A DNA stretch of 64,000 bases from Panonychus citri (Eukaryota; Arthropoda; Arachnida; Trombidiformes; Tetranychidae). The stretch is from assembly GCF_014898815.1 (NCBI RefSeq), contig NW_026515529.1:186001-250000 (forward strand). Reading direction: 5' to 3'. Numbering within the stretch: the first letter of the stretch is position 1; the number at the start of each line of letters is the position of its first letter. Positions 20,578 to 31,562 of the stretch are shown piece after piece. Made by a program: the position numbers and the translations under genes. The notes below the pieces were generated by a model. It was not told the origin of the DNA. It did not search any database and saw only the letters and a program-made list of their open reading frames with translations.

Positions 20578-23500
20578 ATGAAATGCACTTGCTGCTATAA
20601 ATCTTATTCTAATCTGGGTGATTATCTATCTCACCATTGTTGTGACGGTCTTTGTAAAAGAATGGACATTTTTGACCAATCACCAACTAAAAAATCAAAG
20701 GACTCTTTTGTTTGTCCAAGTTGTCAATTCGAAGCTGAAATTTTGATTGACTATTTATCCCATGAGTGTAATTCAACAGAGGATAGACGAATGGACATTT
20801 TCTTGGAGCAAGAATCAATCATCAGTGATCTAAAAAAAGTTAAGCCAACAAAAAACAAAGAAAAAGTGAAACTCAGATGCCCTTCCTGTCGACATTATTT
20901 TGCAAACAAATTCAGACTAAATGCTCACAAAAATGTTTGCTCTTCACAATCATTAATGGAATTACCAAGACCATCGGAATCATTATCATCATTCACCCTT
21001 AAACACTCAGCTTTCCGTAAAGTTTTCCGTGTTTACCAACGTAAACTGGATGGATTAATTGACATTGATCTTGTGAAAAAGAGACTTCAACTTCAACTTT
21101 ACAATCTTCTCCTCTCATCATTACAAGAATTAGGTCCAGTGAAATACATGATTTTTCTTAATGTTATGTTTCAAAAAGTGAGAATGGATGAAGTTGTTGA
21201 AACAAATATTCCATCAGTATTCAAATCACTCTTACCAGCAACTGATATTCTTCATTCAATAGAAGTTTTTTGGAAATGAAAGAGATAATTGATCAATTCA
21301 CTGAAAAAGGTAGTGGTTTTTGGATCATGGATATTCCTGAAATGACCATTTGGATTGCCAAGTATAAACCTCACCGAGGAGGTTGTTATGCTAATAAGTT
21401 ACCTCAGGAGCTAATCAACAAAAAGTGTATAATAACAATTGAATGTGAAAACGATTGTTTCATGTACAGTGTGTTGTGTGGTGTATACAATAGAAATAAT
21501 CCATCGAGAATTTCACAATATAATCAATTTATCAATCGTCACAATTTCGAAAAGTTCAGAGGGAAAGTCGACATAGATCAAATCACCAAATTTGAATCTA
21601 AAAATGAAATCAGTGTTAGTGTTTTCACGTATGATACCAAGCAAAAGTACGTTGTTCCACTTCGAGTCAGAAACAAACAAGCACGTTCGATTATTTTGGT
21701 ATGAGGATCATTATTATACAATTTCAAACTTTCAAAGACTTTTGAACCGAAGAACCGGGTGGTACCGAGCTCATTGTGAACGTTGTCTTTCTGGGTTCCG
21801 ATTTCAATGGCAACTAGATAAACACTTGATTGATTGTTCAACTAAACCAGCTCAAAAGATTGTTATGCCGTTCCCAACTGATAATAAACCGAGACGGAAC
21901 TTTTGTGAACGTAAAGATCTGAAAAAAGAGGTCAAACATCCGATCATCATTTATTGTGACTTTGAATGTCTTAATGTTCCAACCGACGATCCAAAGAAAC
22001 CATTCATTCATTTACCTTGTAGTTATGGATACATTGTTGTTGATTGGAACAAAAAAGTGATTGATAAACAATTTAAACATGGTGAAAATTTAATCACCGA
22101 TTTTCTCGATAATATCAAAAAGTCAGCGACTAAAGCCGCTCTGTACACTAGTCAAGCTCAAAAACCCTTAGTGATGACGAGTCAAATAGAAAATGAAATG
22201 ATAAACGCTATCAACTGTTGGATATGTGAGAAACCATTAAAGATGACCGAGTTGCTGATCATGATCATTTCACTGGAGAGTTCAGAGGTGCAGCTCATAA
22301 TAATTGTAATGTTAATTATCAGATTCCAACACGAATTCCCATTATATTCCACAATTTAAAAAATTATGATGGTCACATTATCATTGACACAATTAACAGC
22401 ACATCATTTTCTGATAATCTCAAAATTATACCTACAACTATGGAGAAATACATTGGTTGGTATGTAGATGAGTTTGCCTTTTTAGATTCTTATGGATTTT
22501 TACCTGCTTCTCTCGATACATTGAGTAAAAACTTATCAATTGATGATAAGAAAAAATTTCTTGAACAAGAATGGATCAACATTGATTTAAAAGATCTTAT
22601 GGGTAAGGCTGCTCTTCCGTATGAATATTTAACAGGAATTGAAAAGTTTGATGATCTTAATCTTCCATCTAAAGAATTGTTTTATTCGTCACTGAATGAT
22701 TCACACATAAGTGATGAAATGTATGAAAGACTCGAGAGAATTTGGACTCAATTTAAATGTGCAAAATTAGGAGATTTAATTGATTTGTATCTTAAAGTTG
22801 ACATTTACATGTTAGCTGCTGTTTTTGAAAACTTTCGAGATACAAGTTTAAGTGACTTTGGGATTGACCCACCTCATTACATGACTTGTCCTGGATTATC
22901 ATTTGCAGCAGCACTTAAAATGTTGAAAATATCTATTGAACTTTTCACTCAAATTGATATGTTATTAATGATTGAAAATGGAATCAGAGGTGGATTTACA
23001 ACTGTAGCGAAACGTCATGCTATTGCAAATAATCCTGAGACACCTAGTTATGATGGTGGTGATCAAATTCATCTATTATACTTTGATGTAAATAATCTTT
23101 ATGGAAGTGCAATGATTGATGTATTACCATTTGGTTCTTACAAATGGTTCAACTGGTCAGATGATTACGAGTTACTTCAGATGATTCAAAATACCGAAGA
23201 TGATGCAAATGATGGTTACATTTTAGAGCTCGATCTGATTTACCCTGAATCTCTTCACGATCTTCATAACGATTTCCCAATGGCCCCTCATCGAATGAAA
23301 ATTGATACGAATATGTTAAGTCCATATACTCACAATCTCTTTAATCAACTCAATATGCAAGGAACTAAACCAACATCATCAGAAAAACTTGTATCAACAT
23401 TTTTACCTCGAAAACGATATGTTTTACACTATCGAAATCTGAAATTCTATTTACAAAATGGACTTGTTGTTGATAAGATTCATCGAGTGATAACATTTAA

Positions 23501-24358
23501 ACAAAAACCGTGGTTAAAACCTTACATAGATTTTTGTACACTCAAAAGACATCAAGCTGTTGACTCATTTACATCATCATTATATAAACTTTTTGTTAAT
23601 AGTATTTATGGAAAACTTATGGAGGATAAAAGAAAACATGTAAATGTTGATCTAGTTATGAGTGAAAAAATTGCCACTAAAAAATAGCAAATCCATTTTG
23701 TCAAAGATTTAAAATACTCAATGAAGATAAAGTTTTGATTCAGAAAAAACCTGAAAAAGTGTTGATGGACAAAGCTATCGTTGCTGGATTCAGTGTTTTG
23801 GAAATATCAAAATTGCATGTATACAAACTTTATTATAATCGATTTAAATCATTTTATAAAGACAATGTAACTTTGGTTTACTCCGATACTGATTCATTCA
23901 TTCTCGAGATCAAGACAAATTCACTGATTGATGATATGAAAAAGTTTGAGGACATTATGGATTTCAGTGACCTGGACCAATCTCACCCTCTCTATTCAAA
24001 TTTAAATAAGAAAAAAATTGGATGCTTGAAAGATGAGATGGCGGGTGACGCAATTCATGAAGTGATTGCGATTAAACCCAAACTTTATATAATTAAATCA
24101 TCTAAAGGGGAAAAGAAGAGGGCAAAAGGGATACAAAAAGCCGTTGTTGAAAAGAAAATGAGTTTTGATGACTATAAACGAAGCTTATATGAAGAGCGAT
24201 GTCATAAAGAGATAACAAGAAGGATAGGATCTGAGAACCATAAAATTTCAATGTATAAAAATGAAAAAATTGCAATTTCACCATTTGAAGATAAGAGATA
24301 TTTGTTAAACGATAAAATTAATTCTTACGCCTACGGGCATTTTAAAATTAATCAATAA
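20578..24358 (+). pseudogene. polB: Polinton 1 protein-primed DNA polymerase B (four frameshifts)
   Basis: Replicates the element from its ends by protein priming. The N-terminus has three CxxC..H-type zinc-finger-like units (about 20578-20940). Exonuclease motifs are YCDFECLNV (about 21953), FHNLKNYDGH (about 22351) and YLKVDIYML (about 22787). Polymerase motifs are YFDVNNLYGSAM (about 23080), VNSIYGK (about 23596) and YSDTDSF (about 23880), so all catalytic residues are still encoded. The frame breaks near 21270, 21680, 22245 and 23680, the last in an A-run. An acceptor-like TTTTCAG precedes the first codons, so an upstream exon may exist. It converges on the protease gene. Inactive as read, unless the indels are assembly errors. 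Confidence 0.95.
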
Positions 24359-24376
24359 AAGCTTTTATTAAGTAAC

Positions 24377-24781
24377 TCAAGGTTTTTCATTTTTTTCGGT
24401 TTTACATTTCTCAAACAACTTTAAAAACTTGTTTTTTTGATCAGCTAAGATAACAAACAACACACAAAAGTAACCACAAGATGTTGTTGAATCACTTTGA
24501 TACTTCATCCTTGAAAAATCATACCCTCGGGGTGCAAATCGTTCAATTAACGTTAAAATTTCACCCTCCGGCTGTCTGCCATACGAGTCAAAATAGAAGG
24601 CGGTTCCATTAGAATAAAAGTGCACAGCAACCCAATGTGATCCAGGGCTATAGCTTGGATCAAGATTAATGACCAGAGACCTTGGTTTTTTTAAAATTAA
24701 TGGTAACCGATTTATTGGATATACCCCACCAAAATATGATATTTTCCTCAATAATCTAGTGATGTCAATTGTTGTTAACAT
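24377..24781 (-). CDS. Polinton 1 adenain-type cysteine protease
   Basis: 134 residues, intact. The catalytic order is His in GSHWVAVHF, Asp in FYFDSYGR and Cys in TTSCGYFC, as in the adenovirus protease/Ulp1 fold that matures capsid proteins. Its start codon overlaps the major-capsid stop region, as at the homologous position in Polinton 2 (52313-52747, about half identical by eye). Confidence 0.92.
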   Translation of the reverse strand: MLTTIDITRLLRKISYFGGVYPINRLPLILKKPRSLVINLDPSYSPGSHWVAVHFYSNGTAFYFDSYGRQPEGEILTLIERFAPRGYDFSRMKYQSDSTTSCGYFCVLFVILADQKNKFLKLFEKCKTEKNEKP

Positions 24782-25992
24782 TAATAGTCTAGATAAACAT
24801 TACGATCTTTATCAATTGAAATCAAATTATCAAACTGAGCAAATACAATTATCTTATATTGTTTTGTTGTTTCCGATGTGAATCTAATTTCCAATCTAAT
24901 TGCACCTCTTTTTAACAATGATAAAGATCCTGACTCACCACCAAGAGCACCACCAATGTCAAAGGCAAATAATGTTTTTTTATTTTTGTAATCATCATAA
25001 GACAAGTCAATTTGAGGATTCCTTCGTCTTGTCCTAGAACACGAAATAAATTTACATACTCCCTCATACAATTATCAGGAAAATCTGGTTGATATGGAAT
25101 ACTCGGTATTGTGTTTCCGTCGACACTAAGAGAAATTTGTTTTATTTTTAAATTCTCGAACTTATATGGATCCATCTTTATGTCTCCGGAATAGCCACTT
25201 TCTTCAACAAATCCAATGATTAATCGACGAGGTAGAATCCCAGCGAAAATATTTTCCATTGTTGCTGAACTTAGACCTTTACTTAACGAAAAGCTCTTGA
25301 CTTCATTTCTTATGATGAAATAATTTGCATTTGAATTATTCAAAGCTGATATGATTCCAGTTTGAGCGTCAGGGAAAAGTTTAACACGTTTCATATGAAT
25401 TGCAAGTTTCGTCAGCTTAATTTTAAATGAACCCGTTTCAGCGATTATAGGGAAATTACTTGGACTTCTCGTGAATCTAAACATTAGCGGTATTCCATTA
25501 ATCAATAATTTATCTTGTGTTAACATTGGTAAATGTAATCTGAAGTATAATTCAATATTACTTTTTATGTAAACTGATTTATCATATCTACTAATATCTG
25601 CTTTGGTAGGATGACGGAAGAGTAAGTCTTCAATGTAAGAAGTATAGTGATACATATTGTTAGCCTGCGATGTATTAACAGTACCAAGAAAAAAATCAAT
25701 TTGATCAAAAATTGAGTTTGCGAAATTTTCAACACATTTAACTTTATCATCTGAAACTTTAACGTTATCATCAGTTAGGACTTCAAGGCCAAGATGTAAC
25801 ATCGTTTGTGACAAATCAGTAAAGTCTTCTGATGCTGGAATGTTAATTTCATGAACAGTAGCACTTTCTAAAGATGCTGAAGGTCTATATTCAACATCAT
25901 ATGTTGAATCAATTGCGACTTGTGTAGGTGGAACTTTGAAGAGAAAGTTCACTCTTTGATGAGGGAACGGATGATGGGTGAAGATACTCCAT
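24781..25992 (-). pseudogene. Polinton 1 major capsid protein, double jelly-roll type (two frameshifts)
   Basis: Recognised by the conserved PPTQVAIDSTYDVEYRPSASL opening, DFTDLSQTMLHL, the hydrophobic strand blocks, and the C-terminal FAQFDN..SIDKDRNV, all matching the intact homologue at 52750-53988. The start is at 25992 (MEYLH..). The frame breaks near 25942, just before the PPTQ motif, and again near 25020. Expected full length is about 400 residues. This family forms hexon-like capsomers of virus-like particles. Confidence 0.88.
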
Positions 25993-25994
25993 AA

Positions 25995-26389
25995 TTAATT
26001 GAAAATGTCTCTTTTCCTTCGTTTTACCTTCTTATACCCTCTTCTTTTCCGTTTGATTCCTCTACCAGATTGATTTAGAAGATTACCAGCTTTTGACAAT
26101 GTATCTTGAGCAATAGTTTTTAGTCCCTCCTTTCCTCTCTCTTTGAGAGCTTGTTTAAAATTCTTTTCTCTAACACATCTTGACCAACACTTATTCCTGT
26201 TTTTAACGCTCTTTTCCCTAAAAATTTTAAAACGGGTAAGGCAAATCTCGAGATGAGACTTCCAATACCATATCCTCTCTGATAAGGTGCACCTCTGAAT
26301 ACTTCGATATCAGAGAAACCTGATCCAGCTTGGGAGTTGTAAAATGATCTAAAATCAGAATGAAGGGGACAATAGACTTTTCTTTGCAT
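25995..26389 (-). pseudogene. Polinton 1 small basic virion-type protein with YQRGYGIGS motif (one frameshift)
   Basis: N-terminal half (MQRKVYCPLHSDF.., FRGAPYQRGYGIGSLISR) is open to about 26165. The frame then changes into a strongly basic tail (GIKRKRRGYKK..) that ends at 25995, next to the capsid start. The Polinton 2 homologue (53988-54383) is intact. Position beside the capsid gene and basic tail suggest a core or capsid-cementing role; this is inference. Confidence 0.82.
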
Positions 26390-26422
26390 TTTAATTTTTA
26401 TTAATGTATTATTTGTTTCATC

Positions 26423-28708
26423 TTATACAAATCTTTTCAGATGAAGACCAATTAATACTCGTCCAGAGGCAAATTCAACTGGATTACCCACTTCATCAGT
26501 TAAAATGAAGTTTACATCTTCTATTTTATTTGTTCTTACAGGATAATAAAATGGTTTAGTAAATCTTTCGTGGACCATGTCATGTTTTTGACCTTTTTTG
26601 AGAGGTAAAATTCTTAACACTCTCGCGAGTTTATCACCAACAAAATGAGGAGCAACAATATCAGAATAGACAAATAAGAGACTTGACCTAGCAGTGAGGT
26701 CCGCAGCACGAGGCGCGGTTACTTTTGCTTCAACCGCAAGTAGTTTGGAAGGATCTTCAAAAAATCCAAGAGCGCTGACAACTGATGAGTCATAAAATTT
26801 TGGTGTAGTTTTTTTACCTCCAAGCCATCCTCTCAAAATTGAAATGAATCCACCAGAATACTCCATTCTGATCGGCTTATCTCCATCTTTTTCTATTGGT
26901 TTATCTTTGCTCACCTTTTTTTGTCCAATAAACTTTTCCAATTGCTCCTTTAATAGATTTGCTTCTTTTTTATGTTGCGATTTAGTATTTTCTAACAGTT
27001 TTCTCGTTTGGATTAAATCATTTTCTGAGTTACTTAATTTAGTTTTATAATCACGTACTTCCTTTTCAACATTTGTTTTATCATTATTGCTTTTATCAAG
27101 TTGAGATCTTATAGTTGAAATCTCATCTTGTAACTTTTTATTAGCATCCATCACATTTTGTAAGTCGGTGATTTTTGACTGACAATCTTGAATCTCTGAA
27201 TTTTTTTGTAGCAAAATTCCATCAAGCTTCTTTTTTTCTTTATCCAAATCTTCATACTTAAGTTTAAATTTATTCATTTCAATCTCTGCTGCAATAACTG
27301 CTGGAGGATGAGTCACATCAGTTAATCTTCTTTTGAGTGATTCAATTTCTCTTTCTTTAGTAGAAATTAATGTATTCAGGTTTTTAAGATCAAGGTCAAG
27401 ACTTTCTTTTTCCAAAACAATTTTCTTCTTATCAGCTTCCAAAGATTTGTGATTAGTAATCAAATGATTATATTTTTTAATCAGCTCTTCATGGTCTTTT
27501 TCTTCTTTTTTTAGTTTTTCATCAAGTTCGCTGACTTTAGCTTTCAAATCAGTTTTTTCTTTCTGTACGATAGCAATTTCAGCTTTCCCTATTTTTATTT
27601 CATCTTGTAGCTTCTTATTTTCACTCAACAATTCCTGTAATTTATTCATTTGTTTTTTACATTCTTCAATCTCTGTTATCTTTTGCTTTAAAACTGTATC
27701 GACTTTCTCTTTCTCGTTAACTAATTCTTCATGCTTTTTTATACACTTTACTTTTTCATTTTCAACATCAATCAATCGTTGGTCATTATCAGCAGTAGTC
27801 AACTTTTGTTTCAACAGCTCAATCTCTCTTTCTTTTGTTTTAATTTCAGCATTCACATTTTGTAGATCTATATCGAGACTCTCTTTGTCTTTAGAAATTC
27901 TATTTTTTTCTTTTTCCAATACATCATGATTGATGACAAGTAAATTATACTTATCAACCATTTGATGATGATCATTCTCAGCTTTTTCCAATTTATTGTT
28001 TAGCTCAGTGATTCGATTTTTCAGGTTTTCTTCATCTGCTTTAGCTGATTCCAATTTGATTCCTCTTTCGACCCAAGCGTTGGTCAATTCAGTGATAGAA
28101 TTTTCTTTGTTTTTAATATCAAGATTCATTGTATCTATTGACTTGTGTAAAATTTCAATTTGTTTGATTTTATTACCCAATTCTTTATCTCTTTTTAGAC
28201 TTGAGATTCGCAGTTCGATCAGTCGCTTCAATGGAATTGTTTTATCTACGTCATCATCTTTTAGTTGAGACACAATTTCTTTCAGTTCAGCTTCCAGTTT
28301 ATCACTTCCAATAAGTTCATATTCTGAATCAGGTAGATCAGAGAGTTGTTTGAGAGTATAACGCTTCTTTCTTGGTGGTTCAATAATCTCTGCTTTTTTA
28401 AATTTGAAAATTCCCTCCATTGTTTCATTGAATTTTGAAACAAATTTTTGAATATCATCTGTTTCCGTTAATGTAACTCTGAATTCATGTTCACCATATG
28501 CTGACACAATCACTCCACTGATAACACTTTTCGATGGTGATAAATCAACTGGGTAGAAAATTTCTTGTATCCCAACTAACCATTCACCTTCAAGGTTGAT
28601 GTTTTGTTGAAGACGATTAGTAAACTTAGTTAATGTATTTTCAGGGAAAAGATCCATTGAAGCGTTTGAAACTGCTTCGATGAAATATTCATCATATTGA
28701 TTCGACAT
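26423..28708 (-). CDS. Polinton 1 minor capsid (penton-like) protein with huge coiled-coil insertion
   Basis: 761 residues, uninterrupted. Residues 1-120 (AVSNASMDLFPENTLTKFTNRL, LEGEWLVGIQEIFYP) and the last 130 or so (FVYSDIVAPHFVGD..RVLRILPL, KPFYYPVRTNKIED, GRVLIGLHLKR) match the 287-residue minor capsid protein of Polinton 2 (54413-55276). Between them, about residues 125-600 (roughly 28330-26900) are a heptad-rich Glu/Lys/Leu coiled coil. It holds two long internal repeats (NNKLEKAENDHHQMVDKYN.. and DEKLKKEEKDHEELIKKYN..). No stop or frameshift occurs in 2.3 kb, although neighbours are broken. The insertion sits in a loop between the two halves of the jelly-roll protein. A spike or fibre-like projection is a reasonable inference. 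Start overlaps the integrase end. Confidence 0.9.
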   Translation of the reverse strand: MSNQYDEYFIEAVSNASMDLFPENTLTKFTNRLQQNINLEGEWLVGIQEIFYPVDLSPSKSVISGVIVSAYGEHEFRVTLTETDDIQKFVSKFNETMEGIFKFKKAEIIEPPRKKRYTLKQLSDLPDSEYELIGSDKLEAELKEIVSQLKDDDVDKTIPLKRLIELRISSLKRDKELGNKIKQIEILHKSIDTMNLDIKNKENSITELTNAWVERGIKLESAKADEENLKNRITELNNKLEKAENDHHQMVDKYNLLVINHDVLEKEKNRISKDKESLDIDLQNVNAEIKTKEREIELLKQKLTTADNDQRLIDVENEKVKCIKKHEELVNEKEKVDTVLKQKITEIEECKKQMNKLQELLSENKKLQDEIKIGKAEIAIVQKEKTDLKAKVSELDEKLKKEEKDHEELIKKYNHLITNHKSLEADKKKIVLEKESLDLDLKNLNTLISTKEREIESLKRRLTDVTHPPAVIAAEIEMNKFKLKYEDLDKEKKKLDGILLQKNSEIQDCQSKITDLQNVMDANKKLQDEISTIRSQLDKSNNDKTNVEKEVRDYKTKLSNSENDLIQTRKLLENTKSQHKKEANLLKEQLEKFIGQKKVSKDKPIEKDGDKPIRMEYSGGFISILRGWLGGKKTTPKFYDSSVVSALGFFEDPSKLLAVEAKVTAPRAADLTARSSLLFVYSDIVAPHFVGDKLARVLRILPLKKGQKHDMVHERFTKPFYYPVRTNKIEDVNFILTDEVGNPVEFASGRVLIGLHLKRFV

Positions 28709-29762
28709 CTTGCACCCACGAATTGAATTTAGATGGATATCCTAACCACTTCACAAAATATTCTTTCTTTTTAGTATTTGAATTAATTCTAGTTTTAAGA
28801 ACTTTTTCTATCTTATACGTCTGAGGTTCAGTAGCTAATGCCAGCTCATAATGATAAAAAATTGAAGTAATCGCTTCCTTGTCATAATCTCGTAATTTAT
28901 AGATATACCCTTGAGGCGTGGCTTTAACTTTAGTAACGTAAAAAATTTCTTCTTTAAAATTACTGGTTGATCCTTTTTCAAATATTCCCTTGCGTCGGGT
29001 TATCCTAACAGGATCTCCAACTTTGAATGGCTTTTGTTTGGCTTTATTTTCTGGATGTGTTTTCCTAATATTTAATAGAACCTGGATTTTATTATCATCG
29101 TTGACGTCACTGGGTGTCATTTGAATAGTTCGATGAAATGAATTATTATATGATTTAATAATCTTCTGTAGATCATCAATATATCTTTTTGTATTATAGT
29201 AATAGAGATAACGATATAATCTTGTTCTCAGTGCCCTATTGAACCTTTCAACAATAGCACACTTTGTTGCATCATCTGTTGTTGTGAAGAAATTAACATT
29301 ATACTTTTTACATAGATCCTTGAACTTTGAATTCAGAAACTCTTTTCCTTGATCACTCTGGATTTTTTCAGGAGCTTTTTTAACTAGAATTGATTCCATA
29401 GCATTAGCAACTTCATCAGAGTTTTTTGTTTTGAGAGGGACACACCAAACATAACGACTGAAACAATCGATTATGTTAAGAAGATAACGAATTCCATCAT
29501 TGTCTTTATGATTCCATGAAATGTCCATTAAATCAATCTGCCATTGTTCGAATGGTTTATTGACTAGTATTGGTAATCTTGGAAAGTTCCTACGTACTTG
29601 CTTAAATAAAACATAAGTATCTTGACTTTTTAACCATTGTTCAACTTGTGATAATTTAGCTTTATTTTTAACTAACTCGAAAAGTCGTCTGACTCCTCCG
29701 AAACTTCCTGAGCTCTCCGGCGATATGTAACCTTCTCGGATGCTTTCTGTAATTGATCCCAT
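28692..29762 (-). CDS. Polinton 1 integrase (rve fold, DDE) with C-terminal chromodomain
   Basis: 356 residues, intact. Catalytic residues are visible in WQIDLMDIS, IQSDQGKEF and CAIVERFNR. An SH3-like segment (KPFKVGDPVRITR) and a chromodomain (YKIEKVLKTRI..EYFVKWLGYPSKFNSWV) follow. It inserts the element with the 6-bp duplications seen here; the chromodomain may bias target choice. About 17 bases overlap the minor-capsid start. Confidence 0.95.
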   Translation of the reverse strand: MGSITESIREGYISPESSGSFGGVRRLFELVKNKAKLSQVEQWLKSQDTYVLFKQVRRNFPRLPILVNKPFEQWQIDLMDISWNHKDNDGIRYLLNIIDCFSRYVWCVPLKTKNSDEVANAMESILVKKAPEKIQSDQGKEFLNSKFKDLCKKYNVNFFTTTDDATKCAIVERFNRALRTRLYRYLYYYNTKRYIDDLQKIIKSYNNSFHRTIQMTPSDVNDDNKIQVLLNIRKTHPENKAKQKPFKVGDPVRITRRKGIFEKGSTSNFKEEIFYVTKVKATPQGYIYKLRDYDKEAITSIFYHYELALATEPQTYKIEKVLKTRINSNTKKKEYFVKWLGYPSKFNSWVQDVESI

Positions 29763-30519
29763 GTTTGTGACTCTTTTCTTTTTGACACTAATGGATTTTT
29801 AATTAGTTTCAAAAGCTCAGGCTTTTCAGTTCTTATAACTTCAACAACATAACCAGCACCATCAGGTTTTCGAGCGCCACCTGTCTCACTCAATAAATAC
29901 TTAACAACATCAGACAAATTACTTCTTTCAAATGCTTTTCCATCATCTCTTATTATCTTATTTGTTGATGAGATTAAACTTGGTATATTTCTAATTGCTA
30001 ATTCGAGATCATTTGAGCTATTCCGAATATTTGATGATAAACCACTTTTTGCTCTTGGAGGTTTTATAGTGTTACTTGTTGACGGTAAATCGAAAAGAGC
30101 TGTAGGTAAACTTTGAGTTTCAAAAGAAGGTGTTTTATCACTCATTGTCCATGAATCTAAATTCAACATTATTGTATCATTATCTGAGGGTGATAAATCA
30201 GATTTTGGTGTTTGAAAAGCTAATGTTGATTCGTCTGGAATTATTGGTAATTCTTGTTCACCTTGACACCAGCATCTACTTTCATTGTTGCTTTTCCAAT
30301 TAATCCTTCAATCAGAACCTGTTTTTGATTAGCTGTTAGATTTGAATTCAAAATAGTGGACAGATCTCGTTTGTCTTCTTTTTTGTCAAGGGCACGAATT
30401 TTAAGATTATTAATGAGTCTCACTTTTCTGTCATTTGGAATAGATGAGTTCAATAAAACATTAGTTGGATCTTTGAAACGATCCTCAGGAACTAGTAACA
30501 TACGAGTCACTGTATTCAT
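29672..30519 (-). pseudogene. Polinton 1 MNTVTRM-family protein (one frameshift)
   Basis: Begins MNTVTRMLLVPEDRF at 30519, loses frame near 30247, and resumes in the frame that ends at 29672 (EKPELLKLIKN.. conserved with YPGAVKLIKN in Polinton 2). Homologue at 56321-56983 is intact. Shared N- and C-terminal blocks with a variable Ser/Pro-rich middle. Its end overlaps the integrase start. Function unknown; it keeps the same place in both elements. Confidence 0.75.
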
Positions 30520-30860
30520 TTGGCTATTTTACTGGCTACTAAAGATGCTAATAGCGATAAGGCTGGTTTGAGTAGTAATGGAAGAAGAGCACCACCTTTT
30601 TGATTTAAAACTTTTTGCATACTAGCTTTACTTTTATTTCTTGCCAATGATCTCATCTGAGTCTTATATAATTTGAGTCTTCTCAGACTTTTAGGTGGAA
30701 CTCTTATCTTTCCCTTAAGAATATTTTTAGAGATGTCACCTAATACAGTGTAAACTTGACAAGGGCATTTGGCTAGTATTTTCTTTCTTTTCAACTTGTT
30801 TTTTGTCTTCACCAACTGACGCAGAGTAGGCAAAACTTTTATCGCTCTTTTGACCGACAT
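30516..30860 (-). CDS. Conserved small basic Polinton protein ending in a hydrophobic LLLKPAL..LLASL tail
   Basis: 114 residues: a basic N-terminal two-thirds (KTKNKLKRKKILAK, RRLKLYKTQMRSLARNK) and a C-terminal NQKGGALLPLLLKPALSLLASLVASKIAK that could insert in or associate with membranes. The homologue in Polinton 2 (56983-57324) shares NQKGG.LPLL.KPAL.LLA. Abuts the MNTVTRM gene with overlapping stop/start. DNA-binding virion protein is a possible role, not shown. Confidence 0.8.
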   Translation of the reverse strand: MSVKRAIKVLPTLRQLVKTKNKLKRKKILAKCPCQVYTVLGDISKNILKGKIRVPPKSLRRLKLYKTQMRSLARNKSKASMQKVLNQKGGALLPLLLKPALSLLASLVASKIAK

Positions 30861-30944
30861 TTTTTTACACTATTTACTCTAGTTAATCTTATATAATCAC
30901 AACTGATAAGCTATTATTGGTACTGTGAAAATATTTGATAAAAG

Positions 30945-31522
30945 TCAAACTTCACTTGGTGTTTCAGGTTTTAGATCAATAAAAAGGTAAGAGTAAGGTA
31001 GTGATGTAGCATCTTCATAAATCTTCTGGAACTTGGCTATTTTACGAGGGAACATTTGTCGAGCAACAATTGTTGCTATTGATTGATCACGTGGATTTTT
31101 GAATAAAGTTATATATTGTGAGTTAAGTGATATATTTCTACTCTCAGTTCCGCGAATGAAAAAATTTTGAACAATTAAAATTATTGATATATTTCTATGA
31201 TGACTTCCTTTGGTAAACAATTCTGAGATTAGTTTTGAACTGGCTGACTCATGCATCAAATCATCGATGATTATCCATGTTGGCTTTTACCCAGTGAGTT
31301 AATTGTGTCTTCTGGTAAACCACGAATGAATTCAACATTCTGAAACTCATTAAATTTATCTTGATACTCACCATAGAAATAGACGAATCTTTCTGGAATA
31401 GGTTTACTAATTATCTTACTATTGTCAATTAATTGTTTAACAAATTCAGTTTTCCCACAACCTGTTGGACCGGCAATTAACATAGTAAAAGGGTGACGCA
31501 AATAGATTTTATAATGAATCAT
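30945..31522 (-). pseudogene. Polinton 1 genome-packaging ATPase (one frameshift)
   Basis: FtsK/HerA (A32-like) ATPase. Walker A GPTGCGKT near the N-terminus, Walker B in the WIIIDDLM block, and HHRNISIILIVQNFF with SLNSQYITLFKNPRDQS are all present and match the intact 211-residue homologue at 57353-57988. The frame is lost in an A-run near 31284, just before Walker B. The protein would also end about 12 residues earlier than its homologue. It packages element DNA into capsids in related viruses. Confidence 0.92.
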
Positions 31523-31562
31523 CTTTATTTGTTATTATTTTTATATCAATTTCTTATACAAA

